Part shown: positions 16,748 through 26,309 of the stretch, in pieces
Layout of the letters: every line of letters starts with the position of its first letter
Numbering within the stretch: position 1 is the first letter of the stretch
DNA from: Candidatus Zixiibacteriota bacterium
GTDB taxonomy: Bacteria; Zixibacteria; MSB-5A5; SM23-73-2
Length of the DNA: 64,000 nucleotides
Assembly (NCBI GenBank): GCA_030615745.1
Contig: JAUWYR010000004.1
Location: 1 to 64,000, forward strand
Reading direction: 5' to 3'
Program-made: the position numbers and the translations under genes
Notes under the pieces: model-generated
Database searches by the model: none
What the model was told of the DNA's origin: nothing
The model's input: the letters and a program-made list of their open reading frames with translations, nothing else

Positions 16748-16749
16748 AG

Positions 16750-18690
16750 ATGGAAAACCTTTTAGATAAAATCAACTCACCTGCGGACTTAAAAAAGATC
16801 CCTTTAGAAAAACTTCCCCAATTAGCTGAAAAGATAAGGGGAAAAATCATATCAGTTGTTTCAAAAAACGGAGGACACCTGTCCTCGAATTTAGGTGCGG
16901 TTGAACTGACGCTTGCCCTGCATTATGTGTTTGACTCGCCCAAGGATAAAATCGTCTGGGATGTGGGGCACCAGTGTTACACTCATAAGCTTTTAACTGG
17001 AAGAAAAGAGAAATTTGAAACCATAAGAAAATACCTTGGACTTTCAGGATTTCCAAAAAAGGATGAATCAGAGCACGATGTTTTCGATGTTGGACATGCC
17101 TCTACATCCATCTCCTCCGCTCTTGGATTAGTCTGCGCAAGAGATTTAAAAGGGGAGGACTTTTCTGTAATTGCTGTTATCGGGGATGGAGCATTAAGTG
17201 GTGGATTGTCCTTTGAGGGACTTAACAATGCTGGAGCGCAGAAAAAAGACTTAATCGTGATCTTAAATGATAACTCCATGTTCATATCAAAGAACGTGGG
17301 GGCTATGGCTAAATATCTGACTGACCTTTTGACTGATGAGAAGTATAACAAGCTCAAAGCAGAAGTTTGGGAGCTTGTGGGTAAGTTTAAACGAAGAGAT
17401 AAGATCAGAGCTATGGTTCAGCAAGTTGAGGAGTCAGTGAAGGGTTTTTTAGTTCCCGGGATTATATTTGAGAAATTAGGTTTCAGATATTTCGGACCTA
17501 TAGATGGGCATCACCTTCCTCAATTGATCAAGACATTATCCCATCTCAAGACTTTAAAAGGACCGATATTTCTTCATGTTCTGACTAAAAAAGGGAAGGG
17601 ATATAAATATGCTGAGGAGGATGCCCCCCGTTTTCATGGTATAGGCTCTTTTGACAAGGTAACTGGAAATTCCAACTCTGAGAAAGGAAGAAAGGCTTTC
17701 ACCGATGTGTTCTCAGAAGCGATGGTGGAGATAGGAGAAAAAGATGAGAAAGTTGTTGCGATAACTGCTGCTATGTCTTTAGGCACCGGACTTTACTCTT
17801 TTGCCCAGAAGTTCCCACAAAGATTTTTCGATGTTGGAATAGCAGAACAGCATGGCGCCGCATTCTCTGCTGGCTTAGCTCGTCAAGGCTTAAAGCCTGT
17901 TTTTGCGGTCTATTCAACATTTTTGCAAAGGGCTTTTGATCAGGTTATTCATGATATCGCCTTGCAAAATCTTCCGGTGACTTTAGCAATAGATAGAGCA
18001 GGAATAGTTGGTGAGGATGGACCCACTCATCACGGCTTTCTTGATTTATCATATCTTCGTGGAATTCCCAATTTTGTGATTGCCTCCCCCAAAGATGGAA
18101 AGGAGCTAAAGGATTTACTTTACACCGCAGTCAACTGGAAAAAATCTCCTTTTGCATTGAGGTATCCGAGATGTCCTGTTCCTGATCAACCTGAAAAAGT
18201 CGGTATCGATCAAGAGAAAAGTTTTGGAAAGATAGAGGTGGGGAGCTGGGAGGTTTTGAGAGAGGGGAATGATATTTTGATCTTAGCCACAGGCTCTGTG
18301 GTTATTCCTTCGGTTGAGGCTTCTTTTAAACTCACAAAAGATTATATTGATGCCACTGTGGTAAATTGCAGGTTTATAAAACCTCTGGATGAGACCCTTC
18401 TTTTTTCACTTTTAAAAAAGCATGAATTTGTTTTAACAGTTGAGGAGAATTCGCTTCTGGGTGGATTTGGCTCTGCGATTTTGGAGTTTATCCAAAAAAA
18501 CAGCTTAAATAATATCCATTTGAAAATGCTGGGAATTCCGGATAAATTCATCCAGCATGGTAAAAGGGGTCTCCTTTTAAAAGATCTGGGGCTTGACCCT
18601 GATGGGATTTTTAAAGCTGTAAAAGAATTGTTAAAGACAAAAAGGGGGAAATTAAAGTTTCAGATCTCAAAACAAAACAAATTAAAATGA
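16750..18690 (+). CDS. dxs: 1-deoxy-D-xylulose-5-phosphate synthase
   Basis: First enzyme of the MEP isoprenoid pathway, a thiamine diphosphate enzyme that condenses pyruvate and glyceraldehyde 3-phosphate. 646 residues from ATG 16750; a TTG two codons earlier overlaps the ispA stop. Seen are the ThDP motif GDGALSGGLSFEGLNN with NDN, then DVGIAEQHGAAFSAGLA and DRAGIVGEDGPTHHG. At 18200-18217 (VGIDQE) the coding sequence carries an 18-nt repeat word found elsewhere in the window. It overlaps nadK by 4 nt (ATGA). Confidence 0.97.
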   Translation: MENLLDKINSPADLKKIPLEKLPQLAEKIRGKIISVVSKNGGHLSSNLGAVELTLALHYVFDSPKDKIVWDVGHQCYTHKLLTGRKEKFETIRKYLGLSGFPKKDESEHDVFDVGHASTSISSALGLVCARDLKGEDFSVIAVIGDGALSGGLSFEGLNNAGAQKKDLIVILNDNSMFISKNVGAMAKYLTDLLTDEKYNKLKAEVWELVGKFKRRDKIRAMVQQVEESVKGFLVPGIIFEKLGFRYFGPIDGHHLPQLIKTLSHLKTLKGPIFLHVLTKKGKGYKYAEEDAPRFHGIGSFDKVTGNSNSEKGRKAFTDVFSEAMVEIGEKDEKVVAITAAMSLGTGLYSFAQKFPQRFFDVGIAEQHGAAFSAGLARQGLKPVFAVYSTFLQRAFDQVIHDIALQNLPVTLAIDRAGIVGEDGPTHHGFLDLSYLRGIPNFVIASPKDGKELKDLLYTAVNWKKSPFALRYPRCPVPDQPEKVGIDQEKSFGKIEVGSWEVLREGNDILILATGSVVIPSVEASFKLTKDYIDATVVNCRFIKPLDETLLFSLLKKHEFVLTVEENSLLGGFGSAILEFIQKNSLNNIHLKMLGIPDKFIQHGKRGLLLKDLGLDPDGIFKAVKELLKTKRGKLKFQISKQNKLK

Positions 18691-19571
18691 AAAGCATAGG
18701 TATAATCGCTAATCCTAAAAAGCCGAAGGTAAAAAAGATAATAGAACAGATGATTTTGTGGGCTGAAAAAAATAAAATCGACTGCTATCTTTCCGATGAG
18801 CTAAAAGATTTGGTCGGTATCGATCAAGAGATTGGAAAAAAAGAAAAACTCTTACCTTTATCTTCACTCCCTGATAAATCAGAGGTTTTAATATCTTTGG
18901 GCGGGGATGGAACTATGCTCAAAACTGCGAGAACAGCGGGAGAAAAGTGTAATCCAATACTTGGAATAAATCTTGGAAGCTTAGGATTTATCACCGAGAC
19001 AACGACAAACGATCTTGAGAAGACCTTAAATCGTTTGTTAAAAAAGGAATTCCAACTCGAAAAAAGAATGGTTTTGAAGGCGAAAATCGATTTGATGGAC
19101 CAGCCATATGTTTTCGCTTTAAATGATGTAGTTTTGGACAAAGGAGGTGTTGCCAGATTAATTCAGATGCACCTTTACGACAAGGATGAGTTCGTCTGTT
19201 CATATTCTGCTGATGGATTAATAATCTCCACGCCCACCGGTTCAACCGCATATTCTTTAGCTTCAGGTGGACCGATAATAAATCCCAAAATAAACGCAAT
19301 TATTGTTGCACCGATCTGCCCCCATACCCTTGCCTCCAGGCCAATCATCTTTTCAGAAAAAGGTAATTTGAAAATTGTTGTTGAATGCGACCAGAGAGAT
19401 GCTCTGCTCACCATAGATGGGCAGATCGCCAAAACATTAAAGTCTGGAACCTCGGTTTTAGTAAGCAAAGCAGAGCACACTGTTAATCTTATAAAATTTC
19501 CAGAATCTTCCTTTTACTCTGTTTTAAGAAAGAAGCTCCACTGGGGTGCAAGACCGAGGACAGAGGAGTAA
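18687..19571 (+). CDS. nadK: NAD kinase
   Basis: Makes NADP from NAD and ATP (or polyphosphate). 294 residues with GGDGTMLKTAR, the NLGSLGFITE segment and PTGSTAYSLASGGPI, all family hallmarks. At residues about 43-48 (VGIDQE) it carries the same repeat word, in the same frame, as dxs at residues 484-489. It ends the xseA-nadK block; 171 bp of A/T-rich sequence follow. Confidence 0.96.
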   Translation: MKSIGIIANPKKPKVKKIIEQMILWAEKNKIDCYLSDELKDLVGIDQEIGKKEKLLPLSSLPDKSEVLISLGGDGTMLKTARTAGEKCNPILGINLGSLGFITETTTNDLEKTLNRLLKKEFQLEKRMVLKAKIDLMDQPYVFALNDVVLDKGGVARLIQMHLYDKDEFVCSYSADGLIISTPTGSTAYSLASGGPIINPKINAIIVAPICPHTLASRPIIFSEKGNLKIVVECDQRDALLTIDGQIAKTLKSGTSVLVSKAEHTVNLIKFPESSFYSVLRKKLHWGARPRTEE

Positions 19572-19742
19572 TTTTTTTATAGAGGGAAAGATATAAAAAG
19601 GGGAAAGGACGCTTTTACAGGATAAAGAAAAATTAAAACCGCAGTAAAGTTTAAAAAGCAAAATTAAAAAATTTAAAAAAATATTTATGAAAAGATGAAG
19701 ATATTTTATGGTAATGCTCTGCAAAAGGTCAAAAAGTTCTAA

Positions 19743-20288
19743 ATGGCCATTAAAAAATCTGAAATTTTTCTAATTCCAAATCTTTTAACCCTTCTCCGCC
19801 TTATCTTACTCCCTTTTATCTTTTACTTCCTTTTAAAAAACACAACCAAAGATTTAATTTACGCCATAATACTTATGGGAATAGTATATTTTTCAGATAT
19901 CTTCGATGGGTATTTAGCTCGAAAGCTGAATCAAAAGTCAGATTTCGGGAAGATTTTAGACCCGATTGTTGATAAAATAGTCATCTTTTGCTTTGGTTTA
20001 TATGTTCTTTTTTATAAAGGATTTCCGCTCTGGGCTTTTGTGTTAATATTGATTAAAGACATTTCAATTCTTTCTGGTGGTCTATATCTTATCAAAAAGA
20101 AAAATGTAATTCCAACTCCTAATTTTTGGGGGAAATACACTGCCTCAGTCTTAGGAGTAGTTTTGTTTTTGTATATACTGGAAATCGATTCTTTAAAAAT
20201 TTTGGGTTTATGGATTGGTGTAGGAATGGTTCTGATTACAATTTTTACCTATGTAAAACTTTTTATTCATAGCATGCAAAAAAGTTAA
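19743..20288 (+). CDS. pgsA: CDP-alcohol phosphatidyltransferase (phosphatidylglycerophosphate synthase-like)
   Basis: 181 residues with four or five membrane helices. The CDP-OH-P signature is complete: DIFDGYLARKLNQKSDFGKI, then LDPIVDKI. Size and sequence favour PgsA, which makes phosphatidylglycerophosphate from CDP-diacylglycerol, although other family members share the motif. No strong ribosome site precedes ATG 19743. It sits alone between the nadK block and small membrane genes. Confidence 0.85.
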   Translation: MAIKKSEIFLIPNLLTLLRLILLPFIFYFLLKNTTKDLIYAIILMGIVYFSDIFDGYLARKLNQKSDFGKILDPIVDKIVIFCFGLYVLFYKGFPLWAFVLILIKDISILSGGLYLIKKKNVIPTPNFWGKYTASVLGVVLFLYILEIDSLKILGLWIGVGMVLITIFTYVKLFIHSMQKS

Positions 20289-20398
20289 AAGTCAAAGGTA
20301 AATCTTTTAGCTGATAATTTTTTTCAATAACAACAAGGATAATAATCTCTGAAGCTGAAAAAAAGTTTTTAAAAATTTTTTCAAACGAAACTTTATTC

Positions 20399-20416
20399 TC
20401 GGTATCGATCAAGAGA
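20399..20416 (+). repeat. 18-nt element NNN-GTAT-N'N'N'-TCAAGAGA, intergenic copy
   Basis: TCGGTATCGATCAAGAGA, identical to copies inside dxs (18200) and nadK (18814). A second form, TGCGTATGCATCAAGAGA, occurs at 49221 and 56036, and reversed at 42418 and 56284. A third, CGCGTATGCGTCAAGAGA, is at 49145. The three forms differ by compensatory changes in the 3-bp stem around GTAT. Confidence 0.85.
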
Positions 20417-20455
20417 TAAGATTTTCGTAAGTTTTATCAAAAAAGGAGGATTTTT

Positions 20456-20638
20456 ATGTTTTATGGTCAACCCTGGTTTACATTTATAAACATTGGCAGA
20501 ATGATTTTTTCATTAGTCCTTTTAGCATTAGTTATAATAATTCCCATCGTCATCTACAATCTCGGTTCCAAGCTCGATAAGATAAATCAGAAACTTGACT
20601 ACATCGGGGAGCTTTTAAGAACACAGCAAAGGGCATAA
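20456..20638 (+). CDS. small single-pass membrane protein, unknown function
   Basis: 60 residues with a strong AAAGGAGG site before ATG. One hydrophobic helix (about 17-37, FSLVLLALVIIIPIVIYNL) is followed by an amphipathic, heptad-like tail (LDKINQKLDYIGELL). The family is not recognised. Ribosome site and composition argue that it is a real gene; it may assemble through its C-terminal helix. Confidence 0.6.
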   Translation: MFYGQPWFTFINIGRMIFSLVLLALVIIIPIVIYNLGSKLDKINQKLDYIGELLRTQQRA

Positions 20639-20744
20639 GGTTATTTGAAAAACTGAATTTTTATATAAAATCCCCATTCTTACTCTCATGCGATTGTTAT
20701 CTCTCTACTCAGCAAAGGGTAAGTTGGGATGGACTTTAAACTCC

Positions 20745-20766
20745 CTCTCCACAAGTGGAGAGGGAA
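20745..20766. repeat. CCCTCTCCAC palindrome
   Basis: CCCTCTCCAC, then AA, then GTGGAGAGGG: a 10-bp perfect stem followed by AAAAGGGTGAGG. This short G/C-rich repeat type is common between genes in many bacteria. It lies in the 244-bp gap before the next gene. Confidence 0.75.
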
Positions 20767-20882
20767 AAGGGTGAGGAAAGATCATTCATATAAAAAATAA
20801 CGCGAAAAGCTTTCAATAAAACAGTTGCGAAACTTGGCTAAAATACTTATCTTGATTTTGAAAATTAGATAAAGGAGAAGCT

Positions 20883-21548
20883 ATGAGAAAGACGATAATT
20901 TTTATTTTAGCTTTATTTTTTCTTTTTGCAATTTTTCAAACATCTTTTGGCAAAAAGGAAAAGACCGGGAAAGTTAAAGGGAACGTTTTTACTGACAAAA
21001 AATTCGGATACCAGCTCACCTTTTTGGAAAACTGGAAGCTTTCAACTGAAAAAGAGCCCTCTCTGGTCCGGGCAACCTTGATGAAAAAAAACTACCAGGT
21101 TGACAGATCCACGAGATTCGGAGGGTATGAGGTAAACATCCCGACAATAATTATCTTAGCTGATACCACCTCCCTATCTCTGGAGGAGTTCAAAAATGCA
21201 CTTCTGGAGGAGAGCAAAAAGATAAAGAATTTGGATAAGTATAGGCTGAAACTTGAGTTTTTAACCAACTCAGAGCTTTTGCAGGAAAGGGAGACCTTAG
21301 TCGATTCTATTCCAGCTTTTATTTTGACCTTTAAGAAAAGATATTTTAAGACCACTGTAGATGAAACCCGGGGTATAACTCCTGAGGGAACTGAAGTAAT
21401 AGTTGAAGAGTTTATCGTCGGTCATATCGTTTTTTTCAAAAAGGAAAAAAATATTTTTTTGGTGCATTTTTCCTGTGAGCGACAATTCATCGGACCGAAT
21501 CATCGTGAATTTACCAATATTATGAATGGATGGGAATTTAAAGATTAA
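20883..21548 (+). CDS. secreted protein of unknown function (PsbP/DUF1795-like)
   Basis: 221 residues. A signal peptide of about 22 residues (LFAIFQTSFG) precedes a single globular domain. VFTDKKFGYQLTFLENWKLS resembles the opening strand of PsbP/DUF1795-type domains (FGYxLxxPxxW). The middle has DTTSLSLEEFKNALLEESKK and the end has FLVHFSCERQFIGPNHREF. Strong ribosome site AAAGGAG. No catalytic motif is visible and no neighbour reveals a role; probably periplasmic. Confidence 0.6.
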   Translation: MRKTIIFILALFFLFAIFQTSFGKKEKTGKVKGNVFTDKKFGYQLTFLENWKLSTEKEPSLVRATLMKKNYQVDRSTRFGGYEVNIPTIIILADTTSLSLEEFKNALLEESKKIKNLDKYRLKLEFLTNSELLQERETLVDSIPAFILTFKKRYFKTTVDETRGITPEGTEVIVEEFIVGHIVFFKKEKNIFLVHFSCERQFIGPNHREFTNIMNGWEFKD

Positions 21549-21552
21549 AATC

Positions 21553-21587
21553 CTAAATTCTAAATTCTAAATTCAAAATTCAAAATA
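21553..21587. repeat. heptamer array, 5 units
   Basis: CTAAATT three times, then CAAAATT and CAAAATA, starting 4 nt after the stop of the preceding gene. Confidence 0.75.
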
Positions 21588-21680
21588 GAATATAAGCCTT
21601 CTTAATTGATCAATCGATAAAATGCTTGCTGATTAACTTTTTAAGATTAAAGAAAATTTTTTAAAAAGTCCTCTTTTTGA

Positions 21681-21709
21681 TTGACAATAACTCTTTCAGA
21701 TATTAATTT
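21681..21709 (+). promoter_or_regulatory. promoter of lapA-lapB
   Basis: TTGACA (21681-21686), 17 nt, TAATTT (21704-21709), 24 nt before ATG; the -10 is imperfect. Confidence 0.5.
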
Positions 21710-21733
21710 AGAAATTAAATCGAAGGAGGTTGT

Positions 21734-22039
21734 ATGTGGGCTGTAAGATTTTTTCTGATTATAGTGATTATCATCTTGGTCATTGGCTTCTCCATATATA
21801 ATTCAGCTGAGACGGTCGATGTTAATCTATTTGGCAAGGTGTATATAGATGTTCCAATGATCTACCTTGCTTTCTGGGCATTTGTCATCGGTATGTTGAT
21901 TTCATTTCTTTTAGGCATAACCCACTACCTCAAATTTCAATCTGAACTCAGAGAACAGAAAAAGGGAAACAAAAGCCTAATGGAGGAGATCACCACTTTA
22001 AGAAATATCCCCTTGGAGGAGGATATAGAGGAAAAATAG
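21734..22039 (+). CDS. lapA: LapA-family (DUF1049) membrane protein
   Basis: 101 residues: two transmembrane helices (about 5-25 and 42-65) around a short periplasmic loop containing NSAETVDVNLFGKVYIDVPM, typical of LapA/YciS, followed by a cytoplasmic coiled coil. In E. coli LapA partners LapB in controlling lipopolysaccharide synthesis. AAGGAGG precedes ATG and the next gene is lapB, so the assignment is supported by context. Confidence 0.85.
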   Translation: MWAVRFFLIIVIIILVIGFSIYNSAETVDVNLFGKVYIDVPMIYLAFWAFVIGMLISFLLGITHYLKFQSELREQKKGNKSLMEEITTLRNIPLEEDIEEK

Positions 22040-22054
22040 TTGGGAGGATAAAAA

Positions 22055-23200
22055 GTGGAATATGTGCTTAACTGGTGGATTTTAGCGGGTATAGTAATTG
22101 TTATTTTTGTTTTAATCCTTTTCTGGTTTGGTTCAAAAAGAAAAAAAGCCAAGCCAGCAGAAAAAATCTATATTGAAGGATTAAAAGCTTTGGTGTCTGG
22201 CGAGGACAGGATAGCTTTTCAAGAATTCAGGAAGGTTGTCGATTTAGATACGAATAACATCGATGCTTATCTTAAATTGGGGGACCTTTTCAGAAAAAGA
22301 AAAAGGTTTGATCGAGCGCTTCAGATTCACAAACAGCTCCTTTTGCGGCATAATCTCACTTTTGAATCAAAAAAGGAGATAAAAAAAGCTATAGCCTCTG
22401 ATTACATAGAATCTAAAGACTACAACCAGGCTTGCGCTGTTTTGGAGGATTTGTTGAAATCAGATGAAAAGGACTTCTGGGTGCTCTCGAAACTTTTAGC
22501 TGAATATGAGGAAAAAGAGGATTGGGAGAAAGCTTTCTACTTAAGAGAAAAATTTTTCAAAGACAAAAAAGAGAAAAGTCAGAAAATCTTAGCGCTTTAT
22601 AAGGTCTTTATGGGTAAGAAATTAGCCTCTGAAAAAGAGTTCCACAAAGCAAGGATCTCTTATAAGGAGGCTTTGCATAAAGATGTTGGCTGTGTTCCAG
22701 CCTTAATCTTTTTGGGCGATGCATACTATGAGGAGAAAAGGGTAGAGGAGGCGATTTCATCCTGGAAAAAGCTTTTGGAGATAGCGCCGAAGTCCTCTTA
22801 TCTGGTTTTCGAAAAGCTCGAAAAAGCTTTATTCGAATTGGGAAACTACGGGGAGATAGAGAAAATCTATGACCTGGTATTAAGAAACGACCCCCAGAAC
22901 ATACAGGCGCTTTTCGCATTATCAATTTTAGATGAGAAAAGAGGGAGAAAATCTCAGGCAGAACAGAAACACCTGCAGATTTTAGACTCAGACCCTGATT
23001 TTTTACCTTCAAGGCTCAGCTTGATAAAGATATATCAGGATAAAGGGGAAAAAACTAAAGCTAAGGAGATGGTCGATTCTTTGTTTGATGACTTTTTTAC
23101 CCAATCTGAGAAATTTTTCTGCGAGAGGTGTGGATATAGCTCAACTGAGCCTTTGTGGAGATGCCCTTCTTGTAAGGAGTGGAATAGCTTCGGGATTTAA
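22055..23200 (+). CDS. lapB: LapB/YciM lipopolysaccharide assembly TPR protein
   Basis: 381 residues from GTG 22055, with GGGAGGA upstream. An N-terminal membrane anchor (about 6-25) leads into roughly nine TPR-like repeats and ends in a rubredoxin-type zinc ribbon: FCERCGYSSTEPLWRCPSC, then KEW (Cys at about 356, 359, 370, 373). That architecture is specific to LapB, which in E. coli recruits FtsH to LpxC. Its presence supports an LPS-bearing outer membrane. It is coupled to lapA by a 15-nt gap. Confidence 0.9.
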   Translation: MEYVLNWWILAGIVIVIFVLILFWFGSKRKKAKPAEKIYIEGLKALVSGEDRIAFQEFRKVVDLDTNNIDAYLKLGDLFRKRKRFDRALQIHKQLLLRHNLTFESKKEIKKAIASDYIESKDYNQACAVLEDLLKSDEKDFWVLSKLLAEYEEKEDWEKAFYLREKFFKDKKEKSQKILALYKVFMGKKLASEKEFHKARISYKEALHKDVGCVPALIFLGDAYYEEKRVEEAISSWKKLLEIAPKSSYLVFEKLEKALFELGNYGEIEKIYDLVLRNDPQNIQALFALSILDEKRGRKSQAEQKHLQILDSDPDFLPSRLSLIKIYQDKGEKTKAKEMVDSLFDDFFTQSEKFFCERCGYSSTEPLWRCPSCKEWNSFGI

Positions 23201-23268
23201 AAAAATAGTTTTTTTATCCTCTATTTAAAAAAGTTTTAATAACTAAAGAAAGTATCCTTTCGGTTCAG

Positions 23269-25884
23269 ATGGAGAAGATAGGAACCCCATTGATGAATCA
23301 ATATTGTAAAATAAAATCTCTGTATCCACAAGAGATTTTGTTTTTCAGAATGGGGGATTTCTATGAGATGTTCGGAGAGGACGCCAAGATCGCATCAAAG
23401 ATTTTGGGTATAGCTTTAACTTCACGGGCACATGGAAAATCGGAAAAAGTTCCTTTAGCTGGTGTCCCTTATCATTCAGCTGAAAAATATATATCACAAT
23501 TATTAAGGGCCGGAAAGAAAGTGGTTATCTGTGAGCAAACAGAGGACCCCAAAACCGCAAAAGGGATTGTTAAAAGAGAGGTGGTTGAGCTTATCACCCC
23601 GGGAACAATAACCATCGATAGCCTTTTTGACTCGGATGAAAAAATTTTTTTAGCAAGCCTTACCTTTGATGAACAAAATGCTGGTCTGGCAGTTTTAGAC
23701 CTTTCCACAGGCGAGTTCAAAGTTGAGGAGGATTCTTTTCAGAAAGTAGTGGAGAAAATAAACGCGATAAAGCCAAAGGAGATACTTCTGCCTCAAAGAC
23801 TCTCTGAGAAAAAATCACTTGAGCTTGAAGATTTAAAAAATCAAGCGACCCTTACCTTTCTTGATGATTACAAGTTCAGCTATGATTATGCTTATCAAAC
23901 CATCACCAGCCACTTCAAGACAGCATCTCTGGATGGCTTTGGGATCTCGGATTTAAACTTGGGAATCTCGTCTGCTGGAAGCATCCTTTCTTATCTTGAG
24001 CAGACCAAAAAGACTTTCCTTTTGCACATCAATAAGATAACAAAGGCATCTTATGATGAGTGTATGTTTTTGGACTTCACCACCTTGAGAAATCTGGAGA
24101 TATTTTCTCCTTTCAGCTCAACTGATTCAAAGGATTTTTCTTTTAAGAAAAATAGTCTATTCCACATTCTGAATAAGACCAAAACCGCGATGGGAGCAAG
24201 GCTTTTAAAGGAATGGTTGAAAGCTCCCCTTTATAATGTGGAAAAGATAAAACAAAGGCAAAACTCAGTATCTGAGCTTTTGGAAAAAAGGGATAAAACG
24301 TTTGATCTTACAAAACTTTTAGACAAAATCCAGGATATAGAGAGGCTTGCTGGAAAGCTCGGTTATGGTAAAGCCAATCCAAAAGACCTTGTCGCACTGG
24401 GTTTGTCTTTGAAAAATGTTCCGGAGATTAAAAATCTTTTAAAAGAGTTTAACTCCGCTCTTTTGAAAAACATAAAAGAAAAACTACCCGATACCTCTGA
24501 GATAGTCGATCTGATCCAATCCTCAATTGTGGATGACCCTCCTTCGGTTTTAACTGAGGGTGGAATTATAAAAAAAGGATACAGCCAAAAGCTTGATGAG
24601 TTAAAAGAAAAGATAAAAACATCCAGGGATTGGATAGCCACCCTTCAACAGACCGAGAGGGAAAAAACAAAAATCCCTACACTTAAGGTTGGTTTTAACC
24701 GGGTGTTCGGATATTATATAGAGATCACCAAGCGCCATCTTTCCAAGGTTCCAGAGGGGTATATACGAAAGCAGACTCTAATAAATGCTGAGAGATTTGT
24801 CACCGAGGAGTTGAAAAAAAGGGAAGAGATAATCTTAGGTGCTGAGGAGAAAATCTTTGAACTCGAGCATGATCTTTTTTTAGAGATAAGGTCTAAGGTT
24901 GCAAAAAAAATTAAGGATATTCAGAAAACCTCTGAATACTTAGCCACTTTAGATATCTTGTTAAGTTTTAAGGAGGTGGTTTTAAATTATCGTTATGTTC
25001 GTCCTGAAATCGATTTAAGTGATGATATAATAATCGAGGATGGGAGACATCCGATTCTTGAACATCTGCTCGAAAAAGGATTTGTTCCAAATGATACAAT
25101 AATCAATTCAGACGAAAAGATTCACATCATAACCGGACCGAATATGGCTGGAAAGTCAACCTATTTGAGGCAGGTTGGACTTATAGTGCTTTTGGCTCAA
25201 GTTGGCTGTTTTGTTCCAGCTAAGAAAGCAAAAGTAGGTCTGGTGGACAGAATATTCACCAGGGTGGGTGCCTTGGATAGTATCGCAACAGGCAAAAGCA
25301 CATTTTTGGTGGAGATGAACGAAACAGCCAATATATTAAACAATGCCACCTCGAAAAGCTTAATCCTTTTGGATGAGATCGGTAAGGGAACATCAACTTT
25401 TGATGGGCTTTCCATTGCCTGGGCTACAACTGAGTATATCCACTATCATCCCAAGCTTTGTTCCAGGACTTTAGTTGCAACCCATTTCCACGAGTTAACT
25501 GAGTTAGCCAAACTTCTTCCAAAGGTAAGAAACTATCAGATAAAGGTTAAGGAATGGAAAGATGAGATAATATTTTTAAGAAAGATCGTCCCCGGAGGAT
25601 GCGATGACTCATTCGGAATTTATGTGGCAAAATTAGCTGGAGTTCCAAAGGAGGTCCTGGAAAGGTCAAGGGAGATATTGTTGAAATTAGAAGGAGAGGA
25701 GCTTTCTTACAAGAGGGTTTCAAAACCAGGGGCTTTCTCGCAAAAAAAATCTTATCAGTTAAGTATTTTTTCAGCTAAGGATAACGAACTTGCTCAGGAT
25801 TTGAAGAAAATTAATATAAATAAGTTGACACCTCTGGAGGCTTTGAATAAGTTGGAGGAGTTGAAGAGGAAAGCGGAAGAATAA
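23269..25884 (+). CDS. mutS: DNA mismatch repair protein MutS
   Basis: 871 residues, full length. The mismatch-reading FxE motif is in FFRMGDFYEMF at about 25-35. Walker A is GPNMAGKSTYLRQ near 622 and Walker B is LILLDEIGKGTS near 700, followed by the THFHEL segment. The C-terminus ends in a short helical tail. The start at ATG 23269 has no convincing ribosome site. The stop touches a heptamer array at 25883, and the S23 gene follows 51 nt later. mutL lies 2.4 kb downstream, separated by the S23 and KAP genes. Confidence 0.97.
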   Translation: MEKIGTPLMNQYCKIKSLYPQEILFFRMGDFYEMFGEDAKIASKILGIALTSRAHGKSEKVPLAGVPYHSAEKYISQLLRAGKKVVICEQTEDPKTAKGIVKREVVELITPGTITIDSLFDSDEKIFLASLTFDEQNAGLAVLDLSTGEFKVEEDSFQKVVEKINAIKPKEILLPQRLSEKKSLELEDLKNQATLTFLDDYKFSYDYAYQTITSHFKTASLDGFGISDLNLGISSAGSILSYLEQTKKTFLLHINKITKASYDECMFLDFTTLRNLEIFSPFSSTDSKDFSFKKNSLFHILNKTKTAMGARLLKEWLKAPLYNVEKIKQRQNSVSELLEKRDKTFDLTKLLDKIQDIERLAGKLGYGKANPKDLVALGLSLKNVPEIKNLLKEFNSALLKNIKEKLPDTSEIVDLIQSSIVDDPPSVLTEGGIIKKGYSQKLDELKEKIKTSRDWIATLQQTEREKTKIPTLKVGFNRVFGYYIEITKRHLSKVPEGYIRKQTLINAERFVTEELKKREEIILGAEEKIFELEHDLFLEIRSKVAKKIKDIQKTSEYLATLDILLSFKEVVLNYRYVRPEIDLSDDIIIEDGRHPILEHLLEKGFVPNDTIINSDEKIHIITGPNMAGKSTYLRQVGLIVLLAQVGCFVPAKKAKVGLVDRIFTRVGALDSIATGKSTFLVEMNETANILNNATSKSLILLDEIGKGTSTFDGLSIAWATTEYIHYHPKLCSRTLVATHFHELTELAKLLPKVRNYQIKVKEWKDEIIFLRKIVPGGCDDSFGIYVAKLAGVPKEVLERSREILLKLEGEELSYKRVSKPGAFSQKKSYQLSIFSAKDNELAQDLKKININKLTPLEALNKLEELKRKAEE

Positions 25885-25931
25885 TGAAGAATGACGGATG
25901 AAGAATGATTAATGACGAATGACGGATGACG
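25883..25931. repeat. heptamer array 5' of the S23 gene
   Basis: Seven units of type RATGAMG (AATGAAG, AATGACG, GATGACG) fill the gap between mutS and the S23 start. The downstream array 26309-26343 has the reverse-complement words. Confidence 0.85.
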
Positions 25932-25934
25932 AAT

Positions 25935-26309
25935 ATGGCGGTTTATAAAAAGTTTGAGGATTTGCCTGTGTGGATTTTGGCGAAGGATTTGGCGGTAAAA
26001 ATATATCAGGTGAGCAAGGGAGAAAAATTTCGTAAGGATTATGCTTTGGTTGACCAGATTCGAAGGGCATCTATTTCTATTTCGAGTAATATCGCTGAGG
26101 GGTTTGAAAGGGGATCGAAAAAAGAATTTATTCAATTTCTCTATATAGCCAAGGGTTCTTTAGGTGAAGTGAGAAGTCAATTGCAAGTTTGCTTTGAACT
26201 GGGTTATATGAATGAGCAAAACCTGAAAACTCTTTTATTGCAGAGTTATGACCTCTCGAATCAATTAGGTGCTTTTATTTCATCAATTAAGAAGAGGATT
26301 AGAATTTAA
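25935..26309 (+). CDS. S23-type four-helix-bundle protein (23S rRNA intervening-sequence family)
   Basis: 124 residues from ATG 25935 (an ATG 9 nt earlier lies within the heptamer array). Family signatures are FEDLPVWILAKDLAVKIY, QIRRASISISSNIAEGFERG and FLYIAKGSLGEVRSQLQ. Members were first seen inside 23S rRNA intervening sequences; relatives include the accessory Avd protein of diversity-generating retroelements. The role of free-standing copies is unsettled. Here it lies between mutS and mutL, bracketed by heptamer arrays of opposite orientation. Its last codons belong to a 65-bp direct repeat whose second copy precedes mutL. Confidence 0.9.
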   Translation: MAVYKKFEDLPVWILAKDLAVKIYQVSKGEKFRKDYALVDQIRRASISISSNIAEGFERGSKKEFIQFLYIAKGSLGEVRSQLQVCFELGYMNEQNLKTLLLQSYDLSNQLGAFISSIKKRIRI

